Made by a program: the position numbers and the translations under genes
DNA from: Aeromicrobium yanjiei
GTDB taxonomy: Bacteria; Actinomycetota; Actinomycetes; Propionibacteriales; Nocardioidaceae
Assembly (NCBI RefSeq): GCF_009649075.1
Contig: NZ_CP045737.1
Span: forward strand, 744,001-808,000
Reading direction: 5' to 3'
DNA: 64,000 bases
The notes under the pieces: model-generated
The model's database searches: none
What the model was told of the DNA's origin: nothing
What the model saw: the letters and a program-made list of their open reading frames with translations, nothing else
Part shown: one piece after another, positions 42,334 through 54,879 of the stretch
How the letters are laid out: each line of letters starts with the position of its first letter
How positions within the stretch are numbered: the first letter of the stretch is position 1

Positions 42334-43128
42334 ATGGTGACGACAGGGACGACAGCCGCGCGGCGGGACACGGGCCAGACCTGGTTGGCATGGGTGGTGC
42401 TGGTGGCCGCCGTCCTCGAGGTCGTGGCCCCTGTGGTGACGGCCAACGGACCCGGCAGCTCGCCGGGGGACGGCTCAGGGCCTGAGCTGCTCATCACCCC
42501 GGTCGGCTGGGCTTTCTCGATCTGGGGCGTCATCTACACGCTGGCCATCGCCCAGGCCATCGCGGTGCTGGTACGCGGCGCGGACGCGGTGCCGCGGCGC
42601 CTGCAGATCGATCTCGTGGTGCTCTACCTCGGCGGCACGGTGTGGATCGTGCTGGCCGGGCTCGACAGCAGCGAGGCGACCGCGGGGGCGTTGCTCGTGA
42701 TGCTGCTGGCCGCGGTGGACGCGGTGCTCACGACGACCCGGGCGGCGATCGCCCCGCGCTGGCTCGCCGTCCTCACCGGCGCGTCCGTGGGCCTCTACGC
42801 CGGGTGGGTCACGGCTGCGTTCTTCCTCAACCTCTCCACGGCACTCGTCGACGCGACCTCGCTGGAGGCCGACGGGCTCGGCTGGCAGATCGTCATGGTC
42901 GTGATCGCGGTCATCGCCCTGCTGGCCGTGCTGGTCGCGACCCGGGGCAATGTGGCGTACGCCGCCGCAGGCATCTGGGCCATGATCGGCATCGCCGTCA
43001 CCGGCAGCAGCGACGACACCACCGAGGTCCTGGTCGCAGCCGTGGTGGCGGCGGTCGTCCTGGTGGTCACGACGCTCGCGCTCCACGTGGCCCGGCGTCG
43101 CAGTCCCGATCCTGCGCCCGCTGCGTGA
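42334..43128 (+). CDS. TspO/MBR-like membrane protein
   Basis: A 264-residue membrane protein with about eight hydrophobic segments. ITPVGWAFSIWGVIYTLAIA matches the TspO-related family in which a PxGWxFxIWxxIY motif opens the second helix. It is longer than classical five-helix TspO (~160 residues), belonging to the extended group. AAAGG lies four bases before ATG 42334. Proposed roles are porphyrin or small-molecule binding in the membrane; none can be inferred here. It lies 41 bases before the EAL gene. Confidence 0.75.
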   Translation: MVTTGTTAARRDTGQTWLAWVVLVAAVLEVVAPVVTANGPGSSPGDGSGPELLITPVGWAFSIWGVIYTLAIAQAIAVLVRGADAVPRRLQIDLVVLYLGGTVWIVLAGLDSSEATAGALLVMLLAAVDAVLTTTRAAIAPRWLAVLTGASVGLYAGWVTAAFFLNLSTALVDATSLEADGLGWQIVMVVIAVIALLAVLVATRGNVAYAAAGIWAMIGIAVTGSSDDTTEVLVAAVVAAVVLVVTTLALHVARRRSPDPAPAA

Positions 43129-43168
43129 GCCGCGCGCACAGGCCGGCGAGTCACGAGGAGGCACCCCG

Positions 43169-43936
43169 ATGACGTGCGCAGGCTGCAGGACGTCCAGCGA
43201 GCTGGAGGTCGACTTCAGCATGGCCTTCCAGCCCATCTACGACGCGGACGCGGGGCGCGTCTGGGGCTACGAGGCGCTCGTGCGCGGCCGTGCTGGGGAG
43301 GGCGCCGGCGAGATCTTGTCGCAGGTGTCGGCCGACCAGCGGTACCGTTTCGACCAGGACTGCCGGGTCAAGGCGATCCAGCTCGCCTCGGGGCTGTTCC
43401 CCGCGGACCAGGAGCTGAAGCTGTCGATCAACTTCATGCCCAATGCGGTCTACGAGCCCGCGGCGTGCCTGCGCGCGACGCTCCTCGCGGCCCGGGAGAC
43501 CGGGTTCCCCATGTCCTCGATCATGTTCGAGTTCACCGAGGACGAGCGGGTCTCGGACACCGTGCACCTGACCAACATCATCACCGAGTACCGCAAGCAC
43601 GGATTCACGACCGCGATCGACGACTTCGGCGCCGGGCACGCGGGACTGGGCCTGCTGGCCGAGTTCCAGCCCGACCTGATCAAGATCGACATGCGCATCG
43701 TGCGCGGGATCGACACGAGCCGGGCTCGGCAGGTGGTCGTGGCCGGCATCGTCGACATCGCGAAGGAGCTGGACATCACGGTGCTCGCCGAGGGCATCGA
43801 GACCGAGGCGGAGTTCCGGGTGCTGAAGGGGGCCGGCATCCGCCTGTTCCAGGGGTACTGGTTCGCCCGCCCGGCGTTCGAGCAGCTCCCTCAGGTGCGC
43901 CCCGAGCTGCTCTCACCGCCCGCCGGCCTCGGCTGA
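43169..43936 (+). CDS. Stand-alone EAL-domain protein with N-terminal CxxC
   Basis: A 255-residue protein that is almost entirely an EAL domain. It has YEALVRG for the EAL signature, INFMP with the metal-binding Asn, FEFTEDE, the TAIDDFGAGHAGL loop, IKIDM and VLAEGIETE. The catalytic residues appear intact, so c-di-GMP phosphodiesterase activity is plausible. The N-terminus begins MTCAGC, a CxxC that is unusual and could be a redox or metal switch. GAGGAG precedes ATG 43169. Its 3' end overlaps the converging TetR gene by 46 bases. Confidence 0.88.
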   Translation: MTCAGCRTSSELEVDFSMAFQPIYDADAGRVWGYEALVRGRAGEGAGEILSQVSADQRYRFDQDCRVKAIQLASGLFPADQELKLSINFMPNAVYEPAACLRATLLAARETGFPMSSIMFEFTEDERVSDTVHLTNIITEYRKHGFTTAIDDFGAGHAGLGLLAEFQPDLIKIDMRIVRGIDTSRARQVVVAGIVDIAKELDITVLAEGIETEAEFRVLKGAGIRLFQGYWFARPAFEQLPQVRPELLSPPAGLG

Positions 43937-44505
43937 GTCGAGGAGGCCCAGCCCTGCAGCAGCGTGTCGATCGCGTCGAGGATGCGGGCCCAGGACTCGG
44001 CCGAGTCCGGGTCGCTGTGCGCGAAGCCTCCGCTGAGCTCGAGTGTCGCGAAGCCGTGGAACAGGCTTCCCAGCATCCGCACGGCGTGGGTCTCCTCGGG
44101 CTCGGGCAGACGGTAGCCGTGCAGTGCTGCGCGGAGCATGCGCGAGTGGCGTGGTCCGGCACTCGCCGCTGCGACCGCCGCGTCCAGGGGAAGTCTTGCG
44201 GCGTCGTACCGGCCCGGGTGCTCGGCTGCGTACGTGCGGTAGACGGTCCCCAGCGCGCCCAGTGCCTCCAACCCCGACCGGCCCGCTACGGCCTCCTCGC
44301 CGCGGTCGGCCAGCTCCTCCAGCGCGAGGAGGGCGATGCGCGTGCGAAGCCCGTGCGATCCCTCCACGTGGGAGTAAAGGCTCGCGACCTGGACGCCGAG
44401 CCGGCGGGACAGCTCGGAGAGGGTGACCCGGTCGAAGCCCAGCTCGTCGGCCAGCTCCGCTCCGGCTCGGGTGACCTTGTCGGGGGTCAGCCCTGCTCGC
44501 GCCAC
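43891..44505 (-). CDS. TetR-family regulator with WHG-type C-terminus
   Basis: A 204-residue TetR protein starting at GTG 44505 (ARAGLTPDKVTRAGAELADE). The HTH contains LSELSRRLGVQVASLYSHVE. The C-terminal part with MLGSLFHGFATLELSGGFAH is the TetR/AcrR WHG-domain type. It starts four bases after the FBP-domain gene and is surely co-transcribed with it. The palindrome at 45023-45037 in the FBP promoter is a candidate autoregulatory operator. Confidence 0.85.
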   Translation of the reverse strand: MARAGLTPDKVTRAGAELADELGFDRVTLSELSRRLGVQVASLYSHVEGSHGLRTRIALLALEELADRGEEAVAGRSGLEALGALGTVYRTYAAEHPGRYDAARLPLDAAVAAASAGPRHSRMLRAALHGYRLPEPEETHAVRMLGSLFHGFATLELSGGFAHSDPDSAESWARILDAIDTLLQGWASSTQPRPAGGESSSGRT

Positions 44506-44509
44506 GGCG

Positions 44510-45001
44510 TCAGCCCCGGACCCGGGCGACGAAGGCCTCGACCCGCTCGCGGAGGGCCTCGACCCTCGTGTCCGGTGCACCCGTGACCGATCTCTCGTGC
44601 TCCTTGAGCGGTCGCCGCGCCCGGAGCGAGCAGCCGAAGTCGCTGCAGATGTAGAGGCCGACGGTGTCGCCGCTGCGGCCGCGGGCCCCCGACCGCGGGG
44701 CCACCATCAGCAGGGAGCCGTCCGGTGCGTCGGAGGTCTGGCACAGATCGCACATCGTCTGGCGCTTGGCCCTGGCCGAGGCGCTGGGCAGGCGCAGCTC
44801 CACGCACGTGAGGTCGTCACCTGCGGCGGAGCCGGTCGCGAGGTAGGCGCGGAGCGGCGCCTTCGGGTCGACCCACCCCACGAAGTCGAGCTCGCTCGCG
44901 CGGGGCGGCGGCCACGGGGTGGGCAGCGACATCGAGGCGGTCCGGCTGCGGGAGCTGTTGATGAAGGCGCGCCTGAGCGCGGCGGGGTCCGGGACGTCCA
45001 T
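44510..45001 (-). CDS. FBP-domain zinc protein (EF-G-binding C-terminal domain-like)
   Basis: A 163-residue protein starting MDVPDPAALRRAFINSSRSR. The treble-clef motif is TMCDLCQTSD and YICSDFGCSL, giving four cysteines. WVDPKAPLRAYL and MVAPRSGARGRSGDTVGLYI are typical of actinobacterial FBP proteins, related to the zinc domain of FusB/FusC that binds elongation factor G. It may therefore assist ribosome release of EF-G, but this is family inference. No ribosome site is seen: a TACGTT -10 box seven bases before the ATG suggests a leaderless transcript. Confidence 0.82.
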   Translation of the reverse strand: MDVPDPAALRRAFINSSRSRTASMSLPTPWPPPRASELDFVGWVDPKAPLRAYLATGSAAGDDLTCVELRLPSASARAKRQTMCDLCQTSDAPDGSLLMVAPRSGARGRSGDTVGLYICSDFGCSLRARRPLKEHERSVTGAPDTRVEALRERVEAFVARVRG

Positions 45002-45008
45002 GCTGAGG

Positions 45009-45037
45009 AACGTAGCAGGCTTCCTAAAGGCTTTAGG
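45009..45037 (-). promoter_or_regulatory. Promoter and palindromic operator of the FBP-TetR pair
   Basis: A minus-strand TACGTT (45014-45009) lies seven bases before the ATG at 45001. CCTAAAG-G-CTTTAGG (45023-45037) is a perfect 15-bp palindrome at the -35 position, overlapping the end of the MBL gene. Confidence 0.6.
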
Positions 45038-45767
45038 TTTGGTCGGAACCCGGGACCTCCATGGCCGCACGGTACGCGGCCAGCAGGGCAGGGACCCCGC
45101 CGTGCCACGGTGCGCCGTGCCCGGGGACGACCCAGTCGACCTGCAGGTCCTCGAGGTGGGCCAGGGATGCGGCGGCCGCGGCCGGGTCGTCGGTGAAGGG
45201 TGCCGGTTGGGGTCCTTGGTGGCCCGTCAGCACGTGCCCGGTCGTCAGCCCGTCGCCCACGAACACCGCCGAGACGGCCGGGACGTGGATCGCGACGCTG
45301 CCGGGGGAGTGCCCGGGCAGGTCGATGATCTCGGGCGATCCGGGCAGGTCCAGCACCTGGCCGCCGGCGATCTCCTGGACCTCGGTGAGCCAGCGGGTGC
45401 GCAGGCCACCCTTGCGGAGTGAGTACGCGAGGAAGCGCAGGAGCGGGGCCGCCTTGACGCGACCGATGGCCGGCTTCGTCTTCTCCTCTCCCCGGGCGCG
45501 GGCCGCGTCGGCGGAGTGGATGAAGACCCGCACCCCGTGGTCGCGGCGCAGGCGCTCGGCGAAGCCGATGTGGTCGCTGTCGCCGTGCGTCAGCACGACG
45601 CCGCGGATGTCGCTCGTGGCGCGTCCGATCGCGTCGAGCTCGCGCTGCAGGTCGCGCCACTGGCCGGCGAGGCCGGCGTCGATGAGGGTGATGCCGTCAC
45701 CGGTCACGACGAGGTGCGTGGCGATGACGTCATTGCCGATGCGGCGGAGGCCGGGTGCGAGTTCCAT
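45033..45767 (-). CDS. MBL-fold metallo-hydrolase
   Basis: A 244-residue metallo-beta-lactamase-fold enzyme. LTHGDSDHIGFAE is the HxxxDH metal motif, LPGHSPGSVAIH carries the next His, VFVGDGL the bridging Asp and VPGHGAPWH the last His. The substrate is unknown (lactonase, glyoxalase II and quorum-type enzymes share the fold). The start ATG 45767 lies seven bases after a TAGTGT -10 box and looks leaderless. It is divergent from a TetR gene with two overlapping palindromes between them. Confidence 0.88.
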   Translation of the reverse strand: MELAPGLRRIGNDVIATHLVVTGDGITLIDAGLAGQWRDLQRELDAIGRATSDIRGVVLTHGDSDHIGFAERLRRDHGVRVFIHSADAARARGEEKTKPAIGRVKAAPLLRFLAYSLRKGGLRTRWLTEVQEIAGGQVLDLPGSPEIIDLPGHSPGSVAIHVPAVSAVFVGDGLTTGHVLTGHQGPQPAPFTDDPAAAAASLAHLEDLQVDWVVPGHGAPWHGGVPALLAAYRAAMEVPGSDQT

Positions 45768-45768
45768 G

Positions 45769-45815
45769 ATGGCTACACTACATAGCCATCATGGCTACGC
45801 GCAATAGCCTACGAT
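45769..45815. promoter_or_regulatory. Overlapping palindromes and back-to-back leaderless promoters
   Basis: ATGGCTA (45769-45775) pairs with TAGCCAT (45783-45789), and that same arm forms the perfect palindrome TAGCCAT-C-ATGGCTA (45783-45797). -10 boxes are TAGTGT on the minus strand (45780-45775) and TACGAT on the plus strand (45810-45815), each six or seven bases from a start codon. Confidence 0.7.
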
Positions 45816-45821
45816 GGGCTC

Positions 45822-46388
45822 GTGCCCACACCGGAACGGACGACCCTGCCCGCGATCGTCGCGGCAGGAGAGCAGATCCTCGACGCGGACGGACTCGATG
45901 CGGTCACGATGGTCGCCGTCGCGCAGCGTGTCGGGGTGCGTGCTCCGTCGCTCTACAAGCGCGTCAGCAGCCGGCGCGAGCTGATCGGCATGATCGCCGC
46001 GGCGGCCGCGGACGACCTGCGCGCCCAGCTCCTCGCGGCCGACCCCGGCGACGGTGACCCCCGCCAACGGCTCGAGGACCTGGCCGTCGCCGTGCGTACG
46101 TTCGCGCGCTCCCGGCCCGCGGCGTACCGGCTGGTGTTCTCGGCGGGGGAGGAGGACGTGCTGTCGCACGAGCAGCTGCTCGCCGCGAGTGCGCCCCTCT
46201 TCGCGGTGGTGGCCGAGCTGGCCCGGCCTGACGAGGCGCTCGAGGCGGCGCGGACCGTCACGGCCTGGGTCACCGGGTTCATCGCGATGGAGCTGGGCGG
46301 TGAGTTCCGCCTGGGCGGCGAGGTCGATGCCGCCTTCGACTACGGGATCGCCCGCCTCGCCGACGCGATCACCGCTCGACCCCACTGA
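45822..46388 (+). CDS. TetR-family regulator
   Basis: A 188-residue TetR protein. The HTH (MVAVAQRVGVRAPSLYKRVS) lies at about residues 30-50, with a C-terminal TetR_C_33/WHG-like region TVTAWVTGFIAMELGGEFRL. GTG 45822 follows a TACGAT -10 box by six bases, so the mRNA is probably leaderless. It most likely represses the divergent MBL hydrolase. Its 3' end overlaps the converging hydrolase gene by 20 bases. Confidence 0.9.
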   Translation: MPTPERTTLPAIVAAGEQILDADGLDAVTMVAVAQRVGVRAPSLYKRVSSRRELIGMIAAAAADDLRAQLLAADPGDGDPRQRLEDLAVAVRTFARSRPAAYRLVFSAGEEDVLSHEQLLAASAPLFAVVAELARPDEALEAARTVTAWVTGFIAMELGGEFRLGGEVDAAFDYGIARLADAITARPH

Positions 46389-47256
46389 TGAAGTGCAACA
46401 GGGCCTCGGCGAGCGCCTCGGGCGCCTCCTGTGCGACCAGGTGCCCGACGTCGTCGATCACGACCGCGGAGAGCTCGCCCGCGACGACCTGTCCGAAGGT
46501 GTTCGCGGTGAACGGCCGGTTGACGCCGTCGACGGCCAGCACGGGCATCGTGAGCGGGTGCTCCTCGGCGAGCGCCCGGGTCGCACCCTCGTCGACGAAC
46601 AGCTCGCGGTAGAGGCCCTCGGTGCCGCGCCACGCGTCGTCTCGGGAGTACGTGCGCACGAACTCCTCGATCGTTCCCGGGTCGATGCCACCGGCTGGAC
46701 CCGTCATCAGCGGATAGGCCCACTCGGCGATCAGCTCGCGCTCGCGGCCGGGCAGGAGCAGCGAGGCGATCCCCGGCGTCCCGAGGAAGCTGACGTGCCA
46801 GGAGCCGCCATGGAGGACGTCGGCGAGCAGCTCGAAGCCGAATCCGGCCAAGGTGGTCTCGATCCCGGTCAGGCTCAGCACGTCTTCGGGGTGGGTGGAC
46901 GCGAGGCGGAAACCGATGCCGCCGCTGATGTCCTGGCACACCAGGTGGACGGGGCCGAGGTCGAGCCGCTCGACGAGCAGGTGGAGGTCCTGGACATGGC
47001 TGGCCTGGTCGTACGCCGGGGCGTCCGTCCCGGAGTCGCCGAAGCCGCGCAGATCGACCGCGATGACGCGGTGGTGGTCGGCCAGCAGGGGGATCAGGCG
47101 GTGGAAGGCGTACCACGTCTCCGGCCACCCGTGGATCAGCAGGACGGGCGTCCCGGCGTCCCCGGCGGTGACGTGGTGCAGCGGGACCCCGTTGATCTCA
47201 TCGAGGTGGTGCGCGACGCCGGGCACGGTCGCGCCCAGAGGTTCGACGACGGGCAT
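46369..47256 (-). CDS. Alpha/beta hydrolase, epoxide hydrolase/haloalkane dehalogenase-like
   Basis: A 295-residue hydrolase. LLIHGWPETWYAFHRLIP is the HGxP oxyanion motif, AVDLRGFGDS follows, the nucleophile is Asp in LVCQDISGGIG, and the catalytic His is in IDDVGHLVAQEAPE. An Asp nucleophile points to epoxide hydrolase or dehalogenase chemistry rather than an esterase. AAGGGAGGG precedes ATG 47256. It is divergent from a MarR gene with a double operator between them. Confidence 0.85.
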   Translation of the reverse strand: MPVVEPLGATVPGVAHHLDEINGVPLHHVTAGDAGTPVLLIHGWPETWYAFHRLIPLLADHHRVIAVDLRGFGDSGTDAPAYDQASHVQDLHLLVERLDLGPVHLVCQDISGGIGFRLASTHPEDVLSLTGIETTLAGFGFELLADVLHGGSWHVSFLGTPGIASLLLPGRERELIAEWAYPLMTGPAGGIDPGTIEEFVRTYSRDDAWRGTEGLYRELFVDEGATRALAEEHPLTMPVLAVDGVNRPFTANTFGQVVAGELSAVVIDDVGHLVAQEAPEALAEALLHFISGVER

Positions 47257-47272
47257 GACGCCCTCCCTTGAT

Positions 47273-47316
47273 GGACAACGTGGTTGTCGATTGACCTTAA
47301 GACAACCACGTTGTCC
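47273..47316. promoter_or_regulatory. Double MarR operator
   Basis: A 16-bp arm (47273-47288) and its exact inverse (47301-47316) are separated by 12 bases. Each arm contains its own palindrome, GACAACGTGGTTGTC or its complement, so two MarR dimers could bind side by side between the hydrolase and MarR genes. Confidence 0.8.
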
Positions 47317-47344
47317 TTCGCAAGGGCGCGACTAGGCTGCACCC

Positions 47345-47818
47345 GTGTCACGATCAGGGCCTGACCTCGCGCTCCTCCTGCTGGGGGGCTTTCGCGCGCT
47401 GGCCGATGCCGCGTCGCGGGAGCTGGCCGAGCGGGGCTACGGGGACGTCCGCGCGGTGGACGACTTCGCGCTGCACGCGATCCTCTCCGGAGCCGACAGC
47501 GCCTCGGAGCTCGGCCGCAGGATGGCCGTGACCAAGCAGGCAGCAGCCAAGAGGATCGCCGCCCTCGAGGCGCGCGGGTTCGTGTCCCGTGCGCCGGATC
47601 CCGCGGACGGTCGGCGGACGAGGATCCAGGTCACGCCCCTGGGCGCGACGATGCTCGCCGACGGGCAGCAGATCATGGACCGACTCCGTGCCGACTGGGA
47701 GGGTCGCGTGGGCGAGGGCACCCTCGCCCAGATGGAGGAGGCCCTCCGCGAGCTGGTCGGCACCCGTCCCGTGCGCCTCGACGCCCCCGGTTGGGGCGCG
47801 GACGACCCGACCCTCTGA
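47345..47818 (+). CDS. MarR-family regulator
   Basis: A 157-residue MarR protein. The winged helix is at about residues 50-105, with ELGRRMAVTKQAAAKRIAAL as recognition region and PADGRRTRIQVTPLGATM as the wing. GTG 47345 follows a TAGGCT -10 by six bases and looks leaderless. It should bind the twin operator at 47273-47316 and control the divergent hydrolase. Its stop is two bases from the converging reductase gene. Confidence 0.88.
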   Translation: MSRSGPDLALLLLGGFRALADAASRELAERGYGDVRAVDDFALHAILSGADSASELGRRMAVTKQAAAKRIAALEARGFVSRAPDPADGRRTRIQVTPLGATMLADGQQIMDRLRADWEGRVGEGTLAQMEEALRELVGTRPVRLDAPGWGADDPTL

Positions 47819-47820
47819 CG

Positions 47821-48897
47821 TCACGGGATGATGCGGGCCTCCCGGTAGCGACGAACGTGCTCGAAGAAGCTCTCCCGGGAGTCCCGGAAGCCGAGGAAGC
47901 CGGCGCGACGGCTCTTGTTCATGTCGGTGAGGCTCTCCACGGTGCGGCCGAGGTCGCTGTCGGTGTGCCACCACGACGCGATGCGATCGAGGTCCGGCTC
48001 CGCGAGGTCGTGCTGCTGGGCGATCGATCGCCAGGCGTCGGCCATGCCCTGCATGCTCTGCTCGAGCGGGCGGGGCTCCTTGTCGAAGCCCTCCCACGGG
48101 ACGCCGAAGTGGTCCGCGATGCGCGGCCACAGCGAGCGCCAGCGGAACACGTCCCCGTTCGCGATGTTGAACGCCTGGTCGGCGCCGGCCTCGTGGGTCC
48201 CGGCCCAGATGATCTGCTCGCCGAGCAGATCGGCGTCGGTGACGTCGGTGAGCCCGTTCCACTGCAGCTCGGAGCCGGGGAACACGAAGGTCCGTCCCAG
48301 CTGCCGGCACAGGGCGGCGTACGCCGAGATCGTCAGCACCATGTTCATGGCGTTGCCGGTCGCGAACCCGAACACGGTGTGCGAGCGGTGCACGCTCCAC
48401 GTGAACCCGTTGCGCTCGGCGGCGGCGAAGAGCTCGTCCTCTTGGGCGTAGTAGAAGTTCGGGTAGTCCAGTCGCGGCTCCTCCTCGCGGAACGGGGTGT
48501 CCGGCACCGCGCCCGACCCATACGCCTCGAACGGCCCCAGGTAGTGCTTGAGCCCGGTGACGAGGGCGACGTGCTGCACGGACCCCGCGGGCTCGAGCGC
48601 CGCCAGCACGTGGCGCACGGCTGCGCCGTTGACCGCGATGTTCTGCTCCTCGGTCTCCTGGCGGGTCCACGCCGTGATGGCGACCAGGTCAGGACGCACG
48701 TCGGCGAGGGCGGTGGCGAGCCCCTCCGGGTCGCCGAGGTCCGCCGCGACCGAGGTGATGCCGGCCTGGGCGCGGCCACTGCGCGAGAGGCCGAACGTGT
48801 TCCAGCCCTGAGCGACGAGCTGGGTGCTCAGTGCCTGGCCGATGATGCCGGTCGCGCCCACGACCAGGGCGCGTCCGGGAGTGCTGGGGGAGGTCAT
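47821..48897 (-). CDS. PRISE-type SDR (progesterone 5-beta-reductase/iridoid synthase-like)
   Basis: A 358-residue atypical SDR. ALVVGATGIIGQALSTQLVA binds NADP. VTGLKHYLGPFEAYG and YPNFYYAQEDELF are the conserved TG(L)KHY and NFYY signatures of the PRISE family, where Lys and Tyr are catalytic, and FTWSVHRSHTVFGFA follows as usual. Family members reduce the C=C bond of enones or enals with NADPH. ATG 48897 has GAAGGA six bases upstream; a longer frame has no such site. Physiological role in bacteria is unclear. Confidence 0.87.
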   Translation of the reverse strand: MTSPSTPGRALVVGATGIIGQALSTQLVAQGWNTFGLSRSGRAQAGITSVAADLGDPEGLATALADVRPDLVAITAWTRQETEEQNIAVNGAAVRHVLAALEPAGSVQHVALVTGLKHYLGPFEAYGSGAVPDTPFREEEPRLDYPNFYYAQEDELFAAAERNGFTWSVHRSHTVFGFATGNAMNMVLTISAYAALCRQLGRTFVFPGSELQWNGLTDVTDADLLGEQIIWAGTHEAGADQAFNIANGDVFRWRSLWPRIADHFGVPWEGFDKEPRPLEQSMQGMADAWRSIAQQHDLAEPDLDRIASWWHTDSDLGRTVESLTDMNKSRRAGFLGFRDSRESFFEHVRRYREARIIP

Positions 48898-49097
48898 GAG
48901 GAGTCCTTCCGAGGAGGATGCAGTCGGCCGAACCGGCCGACGCTCAGGTGTACCCGCTGAGGCGGATCTGCCCCACTCCTGCAATTCCGGGGAGCCGGTT
49001 TCGGGGCCCAAAAAAAGTTCGCAACGACTTTTGCCCGAGATCTCGCGGCGTCCGCGCGAGACAGCCTCTCAAGAGGCACGAAACGGCCAATCTCGAT

Positions 49098-49127
49098 TTG
49101 GCGTCTCGGCAGGGGCCCGTGTAATGT
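49098..49127 (+). promoter_or_regulatory. rRNA promoter P1
   Basis: TTGGCG (49098-49103) and TAATGT (49122-49127) with an 18-base spacer. The 638-base gap 48898-49535 has no gene. It holds P1, P2 and the leader elements. Confidence 0.55.
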
Positions 49128-49276
49128 TCTTCTTGTTGGACAGCACAGCGAAACGCAGCCGCGAGGCGCGCAACGTAGGGCGTCAGACAAGTTCGAGCAG
49201 CGGTCGACGGCACGGTGTACAAGCACCCGGAGACGGACCGCAACAACGCACGAGCGACATGGTGACCGACCCGGGT

Positions 49277-49305
49277 TTGACCGGTGAAAACGAGCCGTGT
49301 AAGTT
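49277..49305 (+). promoter_or_regulatory. rRNA promoter P2
   Basis: TTGACC (49277-49282) and TAAGTT (49300-49305) with a 17-base spacer. The CCGTGTAA context around its -10 matches P1. Confidence 0.6.
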
Positions 49306-49360
49306 GGACGAGTTGCCCTGAGATCCAGCCAGTGGCTGGGTCGAGGTGAGCGTCTGATCC

Positions 49361-49430
49361 TTGAGAACTCAACAGTGTGCCAAAAGTCGACGAGATTAAT
49401 TAGTAGTACCCCGTCGAGACTTGCCAGATG
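49361..49430 (+). other. rRNA leader: antitermination-like box and 16S processing arm
   Basis: TTGAGAACTCAACAGTG (49361-49377) recurs as TTGAGAACTTCACAGTG before 23S (51378-51394), as is common in actinobacterial rRNA leaders. TGCCAGATG (49422-49430) is complementary to CATCTGGCA (51064-51072) just after 16S, a likely RNase III stem. Confidence 0.5.
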
Positions 49431-49535
49431 GACTTTCGGGTTTGTTTGGTTGGCTTGATGGAATCAATTCCGACAATTTATTTGTCAGCAAATAGTTTGT
49501 CAGGTTGAACTGAAGTTTGGCAGCGCTTTAGCTGC

Positions 49536-54518
<4,983 letters not shown>

Positions 54519-54638
54519 TACAAAGATGTACACCGCGTCCACTGTGAGGTTCCCGAGATACGTCCGGGAACCACCAAGCACCCCCCACACTCGTGTGGGA
54601 TCAGGGTGTGCATGGTTTTGAGTTGATATCTCAATAGA

Positions 54639-54757
54639 GTTTCGGCGACCATGGCGAGAGGGAAATACCCGGCTACATTCCGAACCCGGAAGTCAAGCCT
54701 CTCAGCGCCGATGGTACTGCACGGGAGACTGTGTGGGAGAGTAGGACGTCGCCGGAC
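54639..54757 (+). rRNA. rrf: 5S ribosomal RNA
   Basis: About 119 bases from GTTTCGGCGACCATGGCGAG to GGACGTCGCCGGAC, with the conserved CCGAACCCGGAAGTCAAGCC core and the terminal stem between GTTTCGGCGAC and GTCGCCGGAC. It is third in the rRNA operon, 120 bases after 23S. Confidence 0.95.
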
Positions 54758-54767
54758 AATCATTAGC

Positions 54768-54796
54768 GCGAGGCCGCCCCACTGGGGCGGCCTCGC
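54768..54796 (+). terminator. rRNA operon terminator 1
   Basis: GCGAGGCCGCCCC (54768-54780) and GGGGCGGCCTCGC (54784-54796) form a perfect 13-bp stem with a three-base ACT loop, 11 bases after 5S. Confidence 0.85.
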
Positions 54797-54837
54797 GGCT
54801 GTTTGTGCACCAAGAGCGTCGGTGCACGAACACCCAC

Positions 54838-54869
54838 AAGGGCCCCCACAGGTGACTGTGGGGGCCCTT
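54838..54869. terminator. Second terminator, probably bidirectional
   Basis: A perfect 14-bp stem (54838-54851 with 54856-54869) and a GTGA loop, followed by TTGTG. It lies between the rRNA operon and the converging IclR gene, so it can stop both. Confidence 0.85.
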
Positions 54870-54879
54870 TGTGCGTTGT

